In this document: positions 10,741-23,439 of the stretch, piece after piece
Numbering within the stretch: the stretch's first letter is position 1
How the letters are laid out: every line of letters begins with the position of its first letter
Assembly (NCBI GenBank): GCA_018136815.1
Contig: CM030941.1
Coordinates: 2,332,039-2,396,038 of the forward strand
Origin: Isochrysis galbana
Taxonomy: Eukaryota > Haptophyta > Isochrysidales > Isochrysidaceae
Reading direction: 5' to 3'
Length of the DNA stretch: 64,000 nucleotides
Notes under the pieces: generated by a model
Databases searched by the model: none
Seen by the model: the letters and a program-made list of their open reading frames with translations, nothing else
What the model was told of the DNA's origin: nothing
Translations under genes and position numbers: made by a program

Positions 10741-11628
10741 GCCCCACTGCGCTTAGTTAGTGGAACGCTCTCAATACTCTACGTGTCTCCACAGCGCGAC
10801 TTGTTGAGTCGCTCTATTGCGACCTTGTTGAGAGCCTATTGCGACGTTGCAAAAACCCTCGAGCCTCTGCTACGTTTATAGAGTACTGTAGTATTAGAGT
10901 ACCGAAGGTTCCCGACGCTCAGCAAAGCTGTGCGCCCTCAGAACCCCCTGCGATGCCTTTCGCCCTGTAGAAAGCGGTCGTGCGGACTGAGGCGCGCTGC
11001 AATCTGCACTCTCATCTCTCTCTCTCTCCCTCCCGATTGCCTCCCCCCCCGCTCGTCTTCTCTCTTCCTCGCTGCATCTCCCGCAGGTCTCCCCCCCCCT
11101 TCATGATGCCCGCGCGCGATGGGCCTCCCCCCCCGCCCCCCCCCCCCCCCCCCCCCCCCCCTGCCCCCGTCCGCCGCGATGTCCGCCCGCCGTAGCGAAC
11201 TGCTCTCAGTTGGCCTCCCTCCCTCTCTCCGCCGCATTTCCCGCTCACAAAGACGACGTAGGTTTGATCCCGCCCCTCCCCGCCTAGTCCCCTCTGTAGT
11301 AGCTCAACCTAAGAAGCACAAGATTCACCTACTCCCCGACGCGGAATGGGACTCGCTCCGCGCAAACCTTCACAGTATTCTGTAGGCATTAGAATCGGAG
11401 TCTCGAGCGCTCGTCTCCCGAGTAACTGTTCCACCGGCTCCTGAACGAGGCTCGCCCCCCCCCCCTCCCCCCCCCCCCCCCCCCCCCCCCCCGGCCTCCC
11501 CGCCCCCCTCCCCCAAAGGCAGCCCCGGCAGCCTCTCGCGAGCCCGTGGGCAAAGAGCTCGTGAAGCGCGTAGCCCTCTTCCTCTCACGCGCGCGGCCCT
11601 GCACCGCCTCGAGGATTGCGAGGCTGGG
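10741..11628 (+). other. Low-complexity upstream region with long poly-C runs
   Basis: Contains CT-rich stretches (11010-11060), poly-C runs near 11135-11161 and 11458-11492, and no convincing gene. It lies just upstream of the first giant (SPPPP)n gene and may hold its promoter or a 5' exon that cannot be recognised by eye. Confidence 0.5.
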
Positions 11629-14600
11629 ATGTACAGTCTCGCAGCCGCCGCCACGCTTGCCACATCAACATGCCCGATGCTCGCGATCGCGGCTTTCTCC
11701 AACCTTGACGCTCCACACATCAGCGAGGCTGGTTCAGGCTTGGAGGCAGTGCTCTCTCGAAACTCGGCGCGTGGACTCTCCGGGCTCCAGCAACCCCCGT
11801 CGCTCCCACCGCCTCTGATCCCCTCGGAACCCTCACCTCCCCCCCCTCCTACTCCCCTTTCTCCGGAACCCTCTCCTCCTCCTCCGCCCTCACCACTGCC
11901 TCCAGGACCATCACCGCCTCCACCCATCGCGCCAAGTCCCTTCTCTCCGCCGCCTCCCTCTCCACCTCCCCCTGTGTCCCCCGAGCCGTCACCGCCGCCT
12001 CCCCCCGCACCGCTTTCGCCAGACCCCTCACCGCCACCACCCTCACCGCCGCCACCTTTGCCACCACCATCCCCACCCCCACCCTCACCGCCGCCACCCT
12101 CGCCACCACCCTCGCCACCCCCTCCAACTCCTCCGCCACCCTTTCCCCCTCCGCCATTGCTGCCCCCACCCGCCCCACCGCCACCTTCGCCGCCACCTCC
12201 GATGTCGCCTCCCGCTACCCCGAGTCCCTCGCCTCCCCCGCCGATCTCACCAGATCCCTCCGCGCCCCCGCCTCCATCGCCGTACAACCCAGAGCCATCC
12301 CCCCCGCCACCCTTGTCGCCAGAACCATCTCCTCCTCCGCCACCGTCCCCCTCCTTCCAGACCCATCGCCGCCGCCGCCATCACCTCCCCCTCCCTCATT
12401 GCCACCATCGGCGCCACCGCCATCACCGCCTCCACCATCTCCGCCTCCACCGTCGCCTCCTCCGCCGTCACCGCCTCCACCCTCACCACCACCGCCTTCA
12501 ATACCACCCTCACCTCCCCCACCATCGCCACCACCACCTTCACCTCCACCACCGTCGCCCCCACCTCCCTCACCACCGCCGCCCTCACCACCGCCGCCAT
12601 TACCGCCACCACCATCGCCCCCCCCGCCGTCGCCCCCGCCGCCATCTCCCCCCCGCCATCGCCCCCGCCGCCCTCACCTCCGCCGCCATCGCCCCCGCCG
12701 CCCTCACCACCTCCGCCGTCGCCGCCACCACCATCGCCGCCGCCACCATCGCCTCCACCGCCATCGCCGCCGCCGCCATCGCCGCCTCCGCCATCACCAC
12801 CACCTCCCTCGCCTCCGCCGCCTTCTCCTCCACCACCATCCCCGCCGCCACCCTCTCCGCCACCCTCGTCGCCTCCGCCGCCATCACCGCCACCGCCATC
12901 GCCACCGCCGCCATCGCCTCCACCTCCCTCGCCTCCGCCGCCGTCGCCTCCGCCGCCGTCGCCACCGCCACCCTCGCCGCCCCCGCCGTCGCCACCACCA
13001 CCTTCTCCTCCACCGCCTTCTCCCCCGCCCCCATCGCCTCCGCCGCCGTCGCCTCCGCCGCCATCGCCACCGCCGCCTTCACCCCCACCTCCATCCCCGC
13101 CGCCACCTTCTCCGCCGCCGCCGTCGCCGCCGCCGCCATCACCGCCGCCGCCATCACCACCCCCGCCTTCGCCTCCACCCCCATCGCCTCCACCTCCATC
13201 GCCTCCTCCGCCGTCGCCGCCCCCGCCGTCGCCACCCCCTCCTTCTCCGCCGCCACCATCGCCTCCACCACCATCGCCTCCACCGCCGTCGCCTCCGCCG
13301 CCATCACCACCTCCGCCATCGCCACCGCCGCCATCCCCTCCACCTCCCTCGCCGCCACCTCCGTCTCCGCCACCACCGTCACCTCCGCCGCCATCGCCAC
13401 CGCCATCACCTCCGCCGCCATCACCACCGCCACCCTCCCCGCCACCACCATCACCGCCGCCACCGTCGCCTCCACCGCCTTCGCCACCACCCCCATCACC
13501 ACCTCCGCCTTCGCCACCACCACCTTCTCCTCCACCACCATCGCCTCCGCCTCCGTCGCCACCTCCGCCATCGCCGCCGCCGCCATCGCCGCCGCCACCA
13601 ATTCCGCCCCCACCATCACCTCCGCCCCCATCGCCTCCGCCGCCGTCGCCTCCACCGCCATCGCCTCCGCCGCCGTCGCCACCGCCTCCTTCACCTCCAC
13701 CACCATCGCCCCCGCCACCCTCTCCGCCACCACCGTCACCTCCGCCGCCATCGCCACCTCCTTCACCTCCGCCGCCATCGCCTCCTCCTCCGTCGCCACC
13801 TCCGCCGTCGCCGCCACCGCCATCGCCGCCTCCACCTTCGCCCCCACCACCATCACCACCGCCCCCATTTACACCGCCGCCTTCTCCTCCACCCCCATCG
13901 CCTCCGCCGCCATCGCCTCCACCCCCGTCTCCACCTCCGCCGTCGCCGCCACCACCATCGCCGCCACCACCTTCTCCTCCACCGCCTTCTCCCCCACCTC
14001 CATCGCCTCCGCCGCCGACGCCTCCGCCGCCATCGCCACCACCGCCTTCACCTCCACCACCATCACCCCCGCCACCCTCTCCGCCACCACCGTCGCCTCC
14101 GCCGCCATCGCCGCCGCCGCCATCACCACCGCCTCCATGGCCCCCGCCGCCCTCACCTCCGCCACCATCGCCCCCGCCGCCCTCACCACCTCCGCCGTCG
14201 CCGCCACCACCATCGCCACCTCCTTCACGTCCGCCGCCATCTCCTCCTCCTCCGTCACCACCTCCGCCGTCGCCGCCACCGCCATCGCCGCCACCGCCAT
14301 CACCTCCACCGCCATCTCCTCCGCCCCCGTCGCCACCGCCGCCTTCTCCTCCACCCCCATCGCCTCCGCCGCCATCGCCTCCCCCCCCGTCTCCACCTCC
14401 GCCGTCGCCGCCACCGCCATCGCCGCCACCACCTTCTCCTCCGCCGCCTTCTCCCCCACCTCCATCGCCTCCGCCGCCGATGCCTCCGCCGCCATCGCCA
14501 CCGCCGCCTTCACCTCCACCACCATCCCCGCCGCCACCGTCGCCGCCGCCACCGTCGCCTCCGCCGCCATCGCCGCCGCCGCCTTCACCACCACCGCCAT

Positions 14601-17600
14601 CGCCTCCACCTCCCTCGCCTCCGCCGCCGTCGCCTCCGCCGCCATCGCCTCCGCCGCCGTCACCACCGCCACCCTCGCCGCCACCGCCATCTCCGCCACC
14701 GCCATCGCCTCCGCCGCCGTCGCCTCCCCCTCCGTCGCCTCCGCCGCCGTCGCCTCCGCCTCCGTCGCCACCGCCTCCTTCACCTCCACCACCATCGCCC
14801 CCGCCACCCTCTCCGCCACCGCCGTCGCCTCCACCGCCATCACCGCCGCCGCCATCACCACCCCCGCCGTCGCCACCACCCCCATCACCTCCACCGCCGT
14901 CGCCCCCGCCGCCATCGCCGCCCCCGCCTTCTCCTCCCCCACCATCTCCTCCACCGCCGTCGCCTCCGCCGCCGTCGCCTCCGCCGCCATCACCACCTCC
15001 GCCATCTCCACCGCCGCCGTCGCCTCCACCTCCCTCGCCGCCACCTCCGTCGCCGCCACCACCGTCACCTCCGCCGCCATCGCCACCGCCATCACCTCCA
15101 CCGCCATCACCGCCGCCACCCTCCCCACCACCACCATCACCGCCGCCACCGTCTCCTCCTCCGCCCTCTCCGCCGCCTCCATCACCACCGCCCCCCTCGC
15201 CACCGCCGCCTTCTCCTCCCCCTCCGTCGCCTCCGCCGCCCTCGCCTCCCCCTCCTTCGCCACCGCCGCCGTCGCCGCCACCGCCATCGCCGCCGCCACC
15301 TTCTCCTCCACCGCCTTCTCCCCCGCCCCCACCGCCTCCGCCGCCGTCGCCTCCGCCTCCGTCGCCACCGCCTCCTTCACCTCCACCACCATCGCCCCCG
15401 CCACCCTCTCCGCCACCGCCGTCGCCTCCACCGCCATCACCGCCGCCGCCATCACCACCCCCGCCGTCGCCACCACCCCCATCACCTCCACCGCCGTCGC
15501 CCCCGCCGCCATCGCCGCCCCCGCCTTCTCCTCCCCCACCATCTCCTCCGCCGCCGTCGCCTCCGCCGCCGTCGCCTCCGCCGCCATCACCACCTCCGCC
15601 ATCTCCACCGCCGCCGTCGCCTCCACCTCCCTCGCCGCCACCTCCGTCGCCGCCACCACCGTCACCTCCGCCGCCATCGCCACCGCCATCACCTCCACCG
15701 CCATCACCGCCGCCACCCTCCCCACCACCACCATCACCGCCGCCACCGTCTCCTCCTCCGCCCTCTCCGCCGCCTCCATCACCACCGCCCCCTCGCCACC
15801 GCCGCCTTCTCCTCCCCCTCCGTCGCCTCCGCCGCCCTCGCCTCCCCCTCCTTCGCCACCGCCGCCGTCGCCGCCACCGCCATCGCCGCCGCCACCTTCT
15901 CCTCCACCGCCTTCTCCCCCGCCCCCATCGCCTCCGCCGCCGTCGCCTCCGCCTCCGTCGCCACCGCCTCCTTCACCTCCACCACCATCGCCCCCGCCAC
16001 CCTCTCCGCCACCGCCGTCGCCTCCACCGCCATCACCGCCGCCGCCATCACCACCCCCGCCGTCGCCACCACCCCCATCACCTCCACCGCCGTCGCCCCC
16101 GCCGCCATCGCCGCCGCCGCCTTCTCCTCCCCCACCATCTCCTCCGCCGCCGTCGCCTCCGCCGCCGTCGCCTCCGCCGCCATCACCACCTCCGCCATCG
16201 CCACCGCCACCGTCCCCTCCACCTCCCTCGCCTCCACCTCCGTCTCCGCCGCCACCGTCACCTCCGCCGCCATCGCCACCGCCATCACCTCCGCCGCCAT
16301 CACCACCGCCACCCTCCCCGCCACCACCATCACCGCCGCCACCGTCTCCTCCTCCGCCCTCTCCGCCGCCCCCGTCACCACCACCGCCGTCGCCACCGCC
16401 GCCTTCTCCTCCACCGCCATCACCGCCACCGCCATCGCCACCGCCGCCATCGCCTCCACCACCCTCGCCTCCCCCTCCTTCGCCTCCGCCGCCGTCGCCA
16501 CCGCCACCCTCGCCGCCGCCGCCATCGCCGCCGCCGCCTTCTCCGCCACCGCCTTCTCCCCCGCCCCCATCGCCTCCACCGCCGTCGCCTCCGCCGCCAT
16601 CGCCACCGCCGCCGTCGCCACCGCCGCCATCCCCGCCGCCACCCTCACCGCCACCGCCGTCGCCTCCACCGCCATCGCCGCCGCCGCCATCGCCACCCCC
16701 GCCATCGCCGCCCCCTCCTTCGCCGCCCCCCCCATCGCCTCCACCACCGTCGCCTCCGCCACCGTCGCCTCCGCCGCCATCACCACCTCCGCCATCGCCA
16801 CCGCCGCCGTCGCCTCCACCTCCCTCGCCTCCACCTCCGTCTCCGCCACCACCGTCACCTCCGCCGCCATCGCCACCGCCATCACCTCCGCCGCCATCAC
16901 CACCGCCACCCTCCCCGCCACCACCATCACCGCCGCCACCGTCGCCTCCTCCGCCCTCACCGCCTCCTCCATCACCACCGCCCCCATCGCCTCCGCCGCC
17001 GTCGCCTCCGCCGCCGTCGCCACCCCCTCCTTCACCTCCACCACCATCGCCCCCGCCACCCTCTCCGCCACCGCCCTCGCCTCCACCGCCATCACCGCCG
17101 CCGCCATCACCACCACCGCCTTCGCCACCGCCCCCGTCGCCCCCGCCGCCATCACCGCCCCCGCCATCGCCGCCCCCGCCTTCTCCGCCCCCACCATCGC
17201 CTCCGCCACCGTCGCCGCCACCGCCGTCGCCTCCGCCGCCATCACCACCTCCGCCATCTCCACCGCCGCCGTCACCACCACCTCCCTCGCCGCCACCTCC
17301 TTCGCCGCCGCCACCGTCACCTCCGCCGCCATCGCCACCGCCATCACCTCCACCGCCATCGCCGCCGCCGCCATCGCCACCCCCGCCATCGCCGCCCCCT
17401 CCCTCTCCGCCCCCCCATCGCCTCCGCCACCATCGCCTCCGCCGCCGTCGCCTCCGCCGCCATCACCACCTCCGCCATCGCCACCGCCGCCGTCGCCTCC
17501 ACCTCCCTCGCCGCCACCTCCGTCTCCGCCGCCACCGTCACCTCCGCCGCCATCGCCACCGCCATCACCTCCGCCACCATCTCCTCCGCCACCATCCCCT

Positions 17601-20600
17601 CCGCCGCCATCGCCCCCGCCTCCTTCACCTCCACCACCATCGCCCCCGCCACCATCTCCGCCACCACCGTCACCTCCGCCGCCATCTCCGCCACCGCCAT
17701 CACCACCACCGCCGTCGCCACCGCCCCCGTCGCCTCCGCCGCCATCGCCGCCACCGCCGTCGCCGCCCCCTCCTACTCCGCCCCCACCATCGCCTCCGCC
17801 ACCGTCGCCTCCGCCGCCGTCACCTCCGCCGCCGTCGCCACCGCCTCCTTCACCTCCACCACCATTCCCGCCGCCACCCTCTCCGCCACCGCCGTCGCCT
17901 CCACCGCCATCACCGCCGCCGCCATCACCACCCCCGCCGTCGCCACCCCCCCCGTCACCTCCGCCGCCGTCGCCGCCCCCGCCGTCGCCTCCCCCGCCTT
18001 CTCCGCCCCCACCATCTCCTCCGCCGCCGTCGCCTCCGCCGCCGTCGCCTCCGCCGCCATCACCACCTCCACCATCGCCACCGCCGCCGTCGCCTCCACC
18101 TCCCTCGCCGCCACCTCCGTCTCCGCCACCACCGTCGCCTCCGCCGCCATCGCCACCGCCGTCGCCGCCGCCGCCATCACCACCGCCACCCTCCCCGCCA
18201 CCACCATCACCGCCGCCACCGTCGCCTCCTCCGCCCTCTCCGCCGCCGCCATCACCACCACCGCCATCGCCACCGCCGCCTTCTCCTCCCCCTCCGTCGC
18301 CTCCGCCGCCGTCGCCTCCCCCACCGTCGCCACCGCCGCCGTCGCCGCCACCGCCATCGCCGCCGCCACCTTCTCCTCCACCGCCTTCTCCCCCGCCCCC
18401 ATCGCCTCCGCCGCCGTCGCCTCCACCGCCATCGCCCCCGCCACCCTCTCCGCCACCGCCGTCGCCTCCACCGCCATCACCGCCGCCGCCATCACCACCC
18501 CCGCCGTCGCCGCCGCCGCCATCACCTCCCCCGCCATCGCCGCCACCGCCATCGCCGCCCCCCCCTTCTCCGCCCCCACCATCGCCTCCGCCACCGTCGC
18601 CTCCACCGCCGTCACTTCCGCCGCCATCACCACCTCCGCCATCGCCTCCTCCGCCATCGCCTCCCCCCCCGTCGCCACCTCCGCCCTCGCCGCCACCGCC
18701 ATCGCCGCCGCCACCTTCTCCACCACCGCCTTCTCCCCCACCCCCATCGCCTCCGCCGCCATCGCCTCCGCCGCCATCGCCACCGCCTCCTTCACCTCCA
18801 CCACCATCGCCGCCGCCACCCTCTCCGCCACCGCCGTCGCCGCCGCCGCCATCACCTCCACCGCCATCACCGCCACCGCCATCGCCACCGCCGCCATCGC
18901 CTCCACCTCCCTCGCCTCCGCCGCCATCGCCTCCGCCGCCGTCGCCACCGCCACCCTCGCCACCGCCGCCATCCCCGCCGCCACCCTCTCCGCCACCGCC
19001 GTCGCCGCCGCCGCCATCACCTCCACCGCCATCACCGCCACCGCCATCGCCACCGCCGCCATCGCCTCCACCTCCCTCGCCTCCGCCGCCATCGCCTCCG
19101 CCGCCGTCGCCACCGCCACCCTCGCCGCCACCGCCATCGCCGCCGCCACCTTCTCCGCCACCGCCTTCTCCCCCGCCCCCATCGCCTCCGCCGCCATCGC
19201 CTCCGCCGCCATCGCCACCGCCTCCTTCACCTCCACCACCATCGCCGCCGCCACCCTCTCCGCCACCGCCGTCGCCGCCGCCGCCATCACCTCCACCGCC
19301 ATCACCGCCACCGCCATCGCCACCGCCGCCATCTCCTCCACCACCTTCGCCCCCTCCGCCGTCGCCTCCGCCGCCGTCGCCACCGCCACCCTCGCCGCCA
19401 CCGCCATCGCCGCCGCCACCTTCTCCGCCACCGCCTTCTCCCCCGCCCCCATCGCCTCCGCCGCCGTCGCCTCCGCCGCCGTCGCCACCGCCGCCGTCGC
19501 CACCGCCGCCATCCCCGCCGCCACCCTCACCGCCACCGCCGTCGCCGCCGCCGCCATCGCCGCCGCCGCCATCGCCGCCACCGCCATCGCCACCGCCGCC
19601 ATCTCCTCCACCACCTTCGCCCCCTCCGCCGTCGCCTCCGCCGCCGTCGCCACCGCCACCCTCGCCGCCCCCGCCGTCGCCACCACCACCTTCTACTCCG
19701 CCCCCATCGCTTCCACCCCCATCGCCTCCGCCGCCGTTGTCTCCGCCGCCATCGCCACCGCCGCCTTCACCTCCACCGCCTTCGCCGCCGCCACCTTCGC
19801 CGCCGCCGCCGTCGCCGCCGCCGCCATCGCCACCGCCGCCTTCACCTCCACCACCATCCCCGCCGCCACCCGCTCCGCCACCACCGTCGCCTCCGCCGCC
19901 ATCGCCGCCGCCGCCATTATCACCACCGCCATCGCCACCGCCGCCATTGCCCCCACCTCCCCTGCCTCCATCGCCTTCGCCCCCTCCTCCTTCGCCACCT
20001 CCGCCGTCGTCGCCACCGCCATCCCCGCCGCCACCTTCTTTCCCACCGCCTTCTCCTCCGCCCCCATCCTCCCCACCACCGTCGTCTCCGCCTCCTTTGC
20101 CACCCCCTCCATCGCCGCCCCCACCTTCGCCGCAACCGCCATCTCCCCCCCCACCATCTCCGCCGTCATCGCCACCTCCAACTTTTCCGCCCGATGTTCC
20201 CGCCGGCGCCCCTGCGCGTCCTCCCCCACCGCCCTGGTTGCCGCCGCCATCACCTCCATCACCGCCACCGCCCTTCCCACCACCAATTTCGCCGCCGTGG
20301 TTGCCGCCGCCGCCATCACCACCGCCGCCGTTGCCCCCGCCGCCATCGCCGCCCCCTCCCTCTCCACCTCCGCCATCGCCATCGCCGCCCTCTCTGCCGC
20401 CACCCTCATCTCCGCCACCATCGACGCCACCACCGTCGATGCCACCAGCAGCACCTCCGCCACCGTCGACGCCGCCATCTCCTCCACCCTCTTCGCCGCT
20501 TGCCGTAAGCCTACTTGGAGAGGCCAAAACTGCCTCGAGCCGACGCGTTCGTTCGCGCATGGTGTTGGATGCCTCGGTGCTCCAAGGCCAGCTGGTCGAT

Positions 20601-21740
20601 CCCATCTACGACGTGCTCGACGACAACGAAACGATCGCTAAAGTCTACCTCGTCGATCGTGTTGCCGGGACAAACCTCAATGCATCAGTCCTCCTTGCCT
20701 ACTGCGGACCGACTTGTGAGGTAGGCCCCGAAGCCACGCTGTCCGCCGTATCTCTGCTAGGCTACGTGCAACGAGGAGACAACGTGCGCACGACTTCCCT
20801 CATCTCCGAAGACAACCAAACGCTTGCGGAGGCAGAGGGCGCCTTTAACATCACCAATTACACGTACGCCTTCGAGCTTTTCATCGACGTGGTTATATCT
20901 CGCGAGGTGCCCAAGGGCTCGAGCCTTGACGCCGTGGCAAATCAGTTGCAGATCAAGTTCGAGCAAACGATCAACAATTTGACGACAAGTCTCAACCTTG
21001 GTGCAGTGGCTCTCACCTCGAGAGCCATCTTTCCGCCCAGGCCGCCCCCTTCCGCTCCCCCCTCTCCGCCGCCTTCTCCCCCGCCTCCATCACCACCCCC
21101 GTCGCCGCCTCCCCCGTCGCCGCCTCCGCCTTCACCGTCGCCATCCCCGCCTCCGCCATCTCTACCACCAAGAACCCCCCCTCCGCCATCACCTCCACCA
21201 CCCTCACTACCACCACCCTCACCACCGCCGCCGTCCGCACCTGCACCTTCGCCGCCGCCGCCATCGCCTCCGCCCCCTGCTCCGCCCGCTAAAGTGTCTT
21301 TGTGGGAGAGGCCGTTCGTCCGGTTCCTCACGTTGGTCCTCCTGGGTTTTGGACTCGTCATCTCGTGGCCATGGTTGAATCCCGGGGAGCAAACCGGGCC
21401 GGGAGGCGGCTCGGCGCCACCGCTGTCGCCCCCACTACCGTCACCTCCACCACCACCTGGAGCTTGTGTTGGCAGAGATCGGCTCGAAGGCCGTGCCATG
21501 CGCACCGGCAAGTTTGGCAATGAATGGTGCTACAACCTTGGCGTGGCACGATCACCTCTTTTCGTTGAGGAGGACGCTGCAGCGTGCGAGGCCTTTTACA
21601 TCGACGCAATCGGGTGGCCCCAAGAACCTTCCTTCTACTCATTCGACTGCTCGGCAGGCTGTGCGCTATGCGAGTACTCTCAATTGTCTAATGGAGACTG
21701 GGCATGTAGATCAGGCCCGCGCTTATGCGCCACCTCGTGA
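11629..21740 (+). CDS. Giant (Ser-Pro4)n hydroxyproline-rich-type membrane glycoprotein
   Basis: About 3,370 codons. The start (MYSLAAAATLATSTCPML) is Ala-rich and signal-like but tentative. Then come SPEPSPPPPP-type repeats, about 2,600 residues of SPPPP units with a few SPPP and SLPPP variants, and a conserved C-terminal half. That half has a folded domain (about 20500-21040; MVLDASVLQGQ, YCGPTC, NITNYTYAF, several N-glycosylation sequons), a Pro-rich hinge, a transmembrane helix (FVRFLTLVLLGFGLVISWPW, about 21320-21380) and an 8-Cys domain (21460-21740; WCYN, DCSAGCALCEY). The SPPPP register moves 1 to 0 to 2 to 1 to 0 (start mod 3) near 12345, 12650, 15785 and 17412, each a one-base shortfall in a C-rich run; these are either sequencing collapses or real lesions. 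Algal SPPPP proteins are usually prolyl-hydroxylated, arabinosylated rods outside the cell; that role is inferred. Confidence 0.8.
12390..20170 (+). repeat. (SPPPP)n-coding 15-bp tandem array with higher-order duplications
   Basis: About 7.8 kb of 15-bp units TCN-CCN-CCN-CCN-CCN. Synonymous bases vary from unit to unit, so they mark higher-order copies. One block repeats at a 597-bp offset (for example 14761 matches 15358, and 15121 matches 15718), and a third copy begins near 15897. An 11-unit (165-bp) offset is visible around 18850 and 19015. The variation shows growth by unequal exchange of multi-unit blocks. Confidence 0.95.
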
Positions 21741-21764
21741 AGCCTCATTAGGTCACAACATTGT

Positions 21765-23205
21765 GCTTGAAAACGAAGTTGGAAAAAAAAACCTTTTAAC
21801 ATTCTCGCCTCGCTCGTGGCACTGGAAGACGCTCACGAAGCCTCGCCCTTTTTCTACCCACTCCCCCACTCCCTGCCTTGCGGCAACTCCCCTCGTGCTC
21901 TACTTAGGGGCCCGGGTCGTGCGGGGGTTTCGAGCTAGGCGGGGTGCACCTGTCCCCATCGGTAGGTTCTCTCCTTCCTCCTGTTTTGATGGGTGACCTG
22001 TCTATACAGTAGTTGTTGCCGGGCGTCTTCGTATTAATGCGTACGAGCGTTCGCTCAGCGTGTCCGTGGTCATGGACGGTCGTCCATCCGAGCTGTCGGT
22101 CGGAGCGGGGTGACGCGTCGCTTCATGCGGGTCTCTCGGCTAAGCCGAGAGCTTTCGCTACGAGGCCGAATTCCTCGCTGAGGTGTAGCCTGCCTTTCTC
22201 GTCTTCGACAAATATAGGGGTGCTGAGTTCTATCGTTTTTTTGATCTTCGGTTTTCTGCCCTGGGCGGCCTTATATGTGCGCATGGAGTTGTGGGGGTCT
22301 GGTGAGGTCTTGCCTCGAACTAAGGTGGCAAACCTTATTAGAGTGGCTTCAAGGACTGGTATATAGTGGTAGTTGTACGCCTCGAAGTCAACTCTATAGA
22401 AGTCTTTTATTATGTATTTCCATGCTATTATATAGAGCGCTTTGAGGCTGTCGGGGGTGGTCATGCCGGGGTATGCGAAGAGTCTGTCTTTGATTTTTTG
22501 CGCACTCGATCTCTTAGGAGGAGGCGTGTGCTTTGCCAGGGCGTCTATGGTTTCGAATATCTTTTTAGTCTCGGGGCACCATGCTAGATGACACGATCCC
22601 TCTCTGTGGTCTCGGCATAGTCTGCATTTAGTCGTTAGGCTATTTGGGAATCTGTTCCTAGTGCCGATCCTCCTGTGAGTAATATGCTTAAAGTGTAGGT
22701 GTTTGTCCGTGTGTTTTAGCAGCGGCATTGCATATAGTCTAGCTATATGTATCCATTCATCTTTCGTGATGTTTAGTCTATTCTCCCATGCGGACCTCGC
22801 CGCTTGCGAGACGTTTTTTCGGGTCGTTTTAGTCGCTTCCCTGGCGATGTCGGAGACGGTGATCGCGTCTAGAGCGACCCTTCCTTTCCGTATGGCGTAC
22901 TCGTCCGCCAACGGGTATTCCATGAATCTCGGGCCTTTGTACCCGTCTTCCCATTTCGCTGGTGGATGGTAGTATTGGATGTCTCCGGCTTCCGCTATTT
23001 TCCCGGTGCCGGCTACCTCTCCTAGGTAGTCGGTGTCGGTGTGTATCCAGATATTGTTAAATTTACTGATGTATCTGTCATCCTCTGTGACTCTAACTTC
23101 ACTGGATAGTGTCATATCACCTAACTCTTGAGGCTTGGTGTCGCCGACGTGCGACTCTTCTCTTTTAGTGTTTTTGGGGGGGCGCTCTTTCGCTCGCTCC
23201 AACAG
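21765..23205 (-). mobile_element. LINE, 5'-truncated 3' end (ORF2 C-terminus)
   Basis: A minus-strand frame ends with a stop at 22123-22125. It carries the C-terminal part of a LINE ORF2, with LLKHTDKHLHFKHITHRR followed by a zinc-knuckle-like CRLCRDHREGSCHLAWC. A 3' UTR of about 360 bases runs to about 21783 and ends TTAAAAGG plus oligo-T on the coding strand. RT and endonuclease are absent. It pairs with the opposite-strand copy at 23440-24495. Confidence 0.85.
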
Positions 23206-23439
23206 CCGTGTCGCGTAGTTTACTTCATCCCATGAAGGGACCCCCCTTACCTGCCCTCCCATACCCCCCCCCCCCTTGGGACAGGCCAGAGTTTCATTTG
23301 AGACCTGCCCAAATTTCGTTCGATATTTCGCCAATATTTCGCGTTTCCCCACCCAAATTTCGACAATATTTCGCGGCGAACTTGTGGAGTTGCGCTCACG
23401 TGTACTTGTGTACTGTGTACTGTTACTACTTACTACGCC
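23206..23439. other. Spacer between two inverted LINE copies
   Basis: AT-richer spacer with a C run near 23266 and repeated AAATTTCG/ATATTTCG motifs (23300-23375) resembling those at 58320-58400. No gene. Confidence 0.6.

Noticed and set aside
15779-20605. 1,608-codon minus-strand Gly4-Asp/Glu frame
   Set aside because: It is the reverse reading of the SPPPP array; no domain before or after it, and the plus strand has conserved flanking domains in the matching frame.
11629-21740. Assignment to the Volvox pherophorin family
   Set aside because: The (SPPPP)n rod is similar, but the C-terminal 8-Cys domain and transmembrane anchor do not match the pherophorin domain as I know it.
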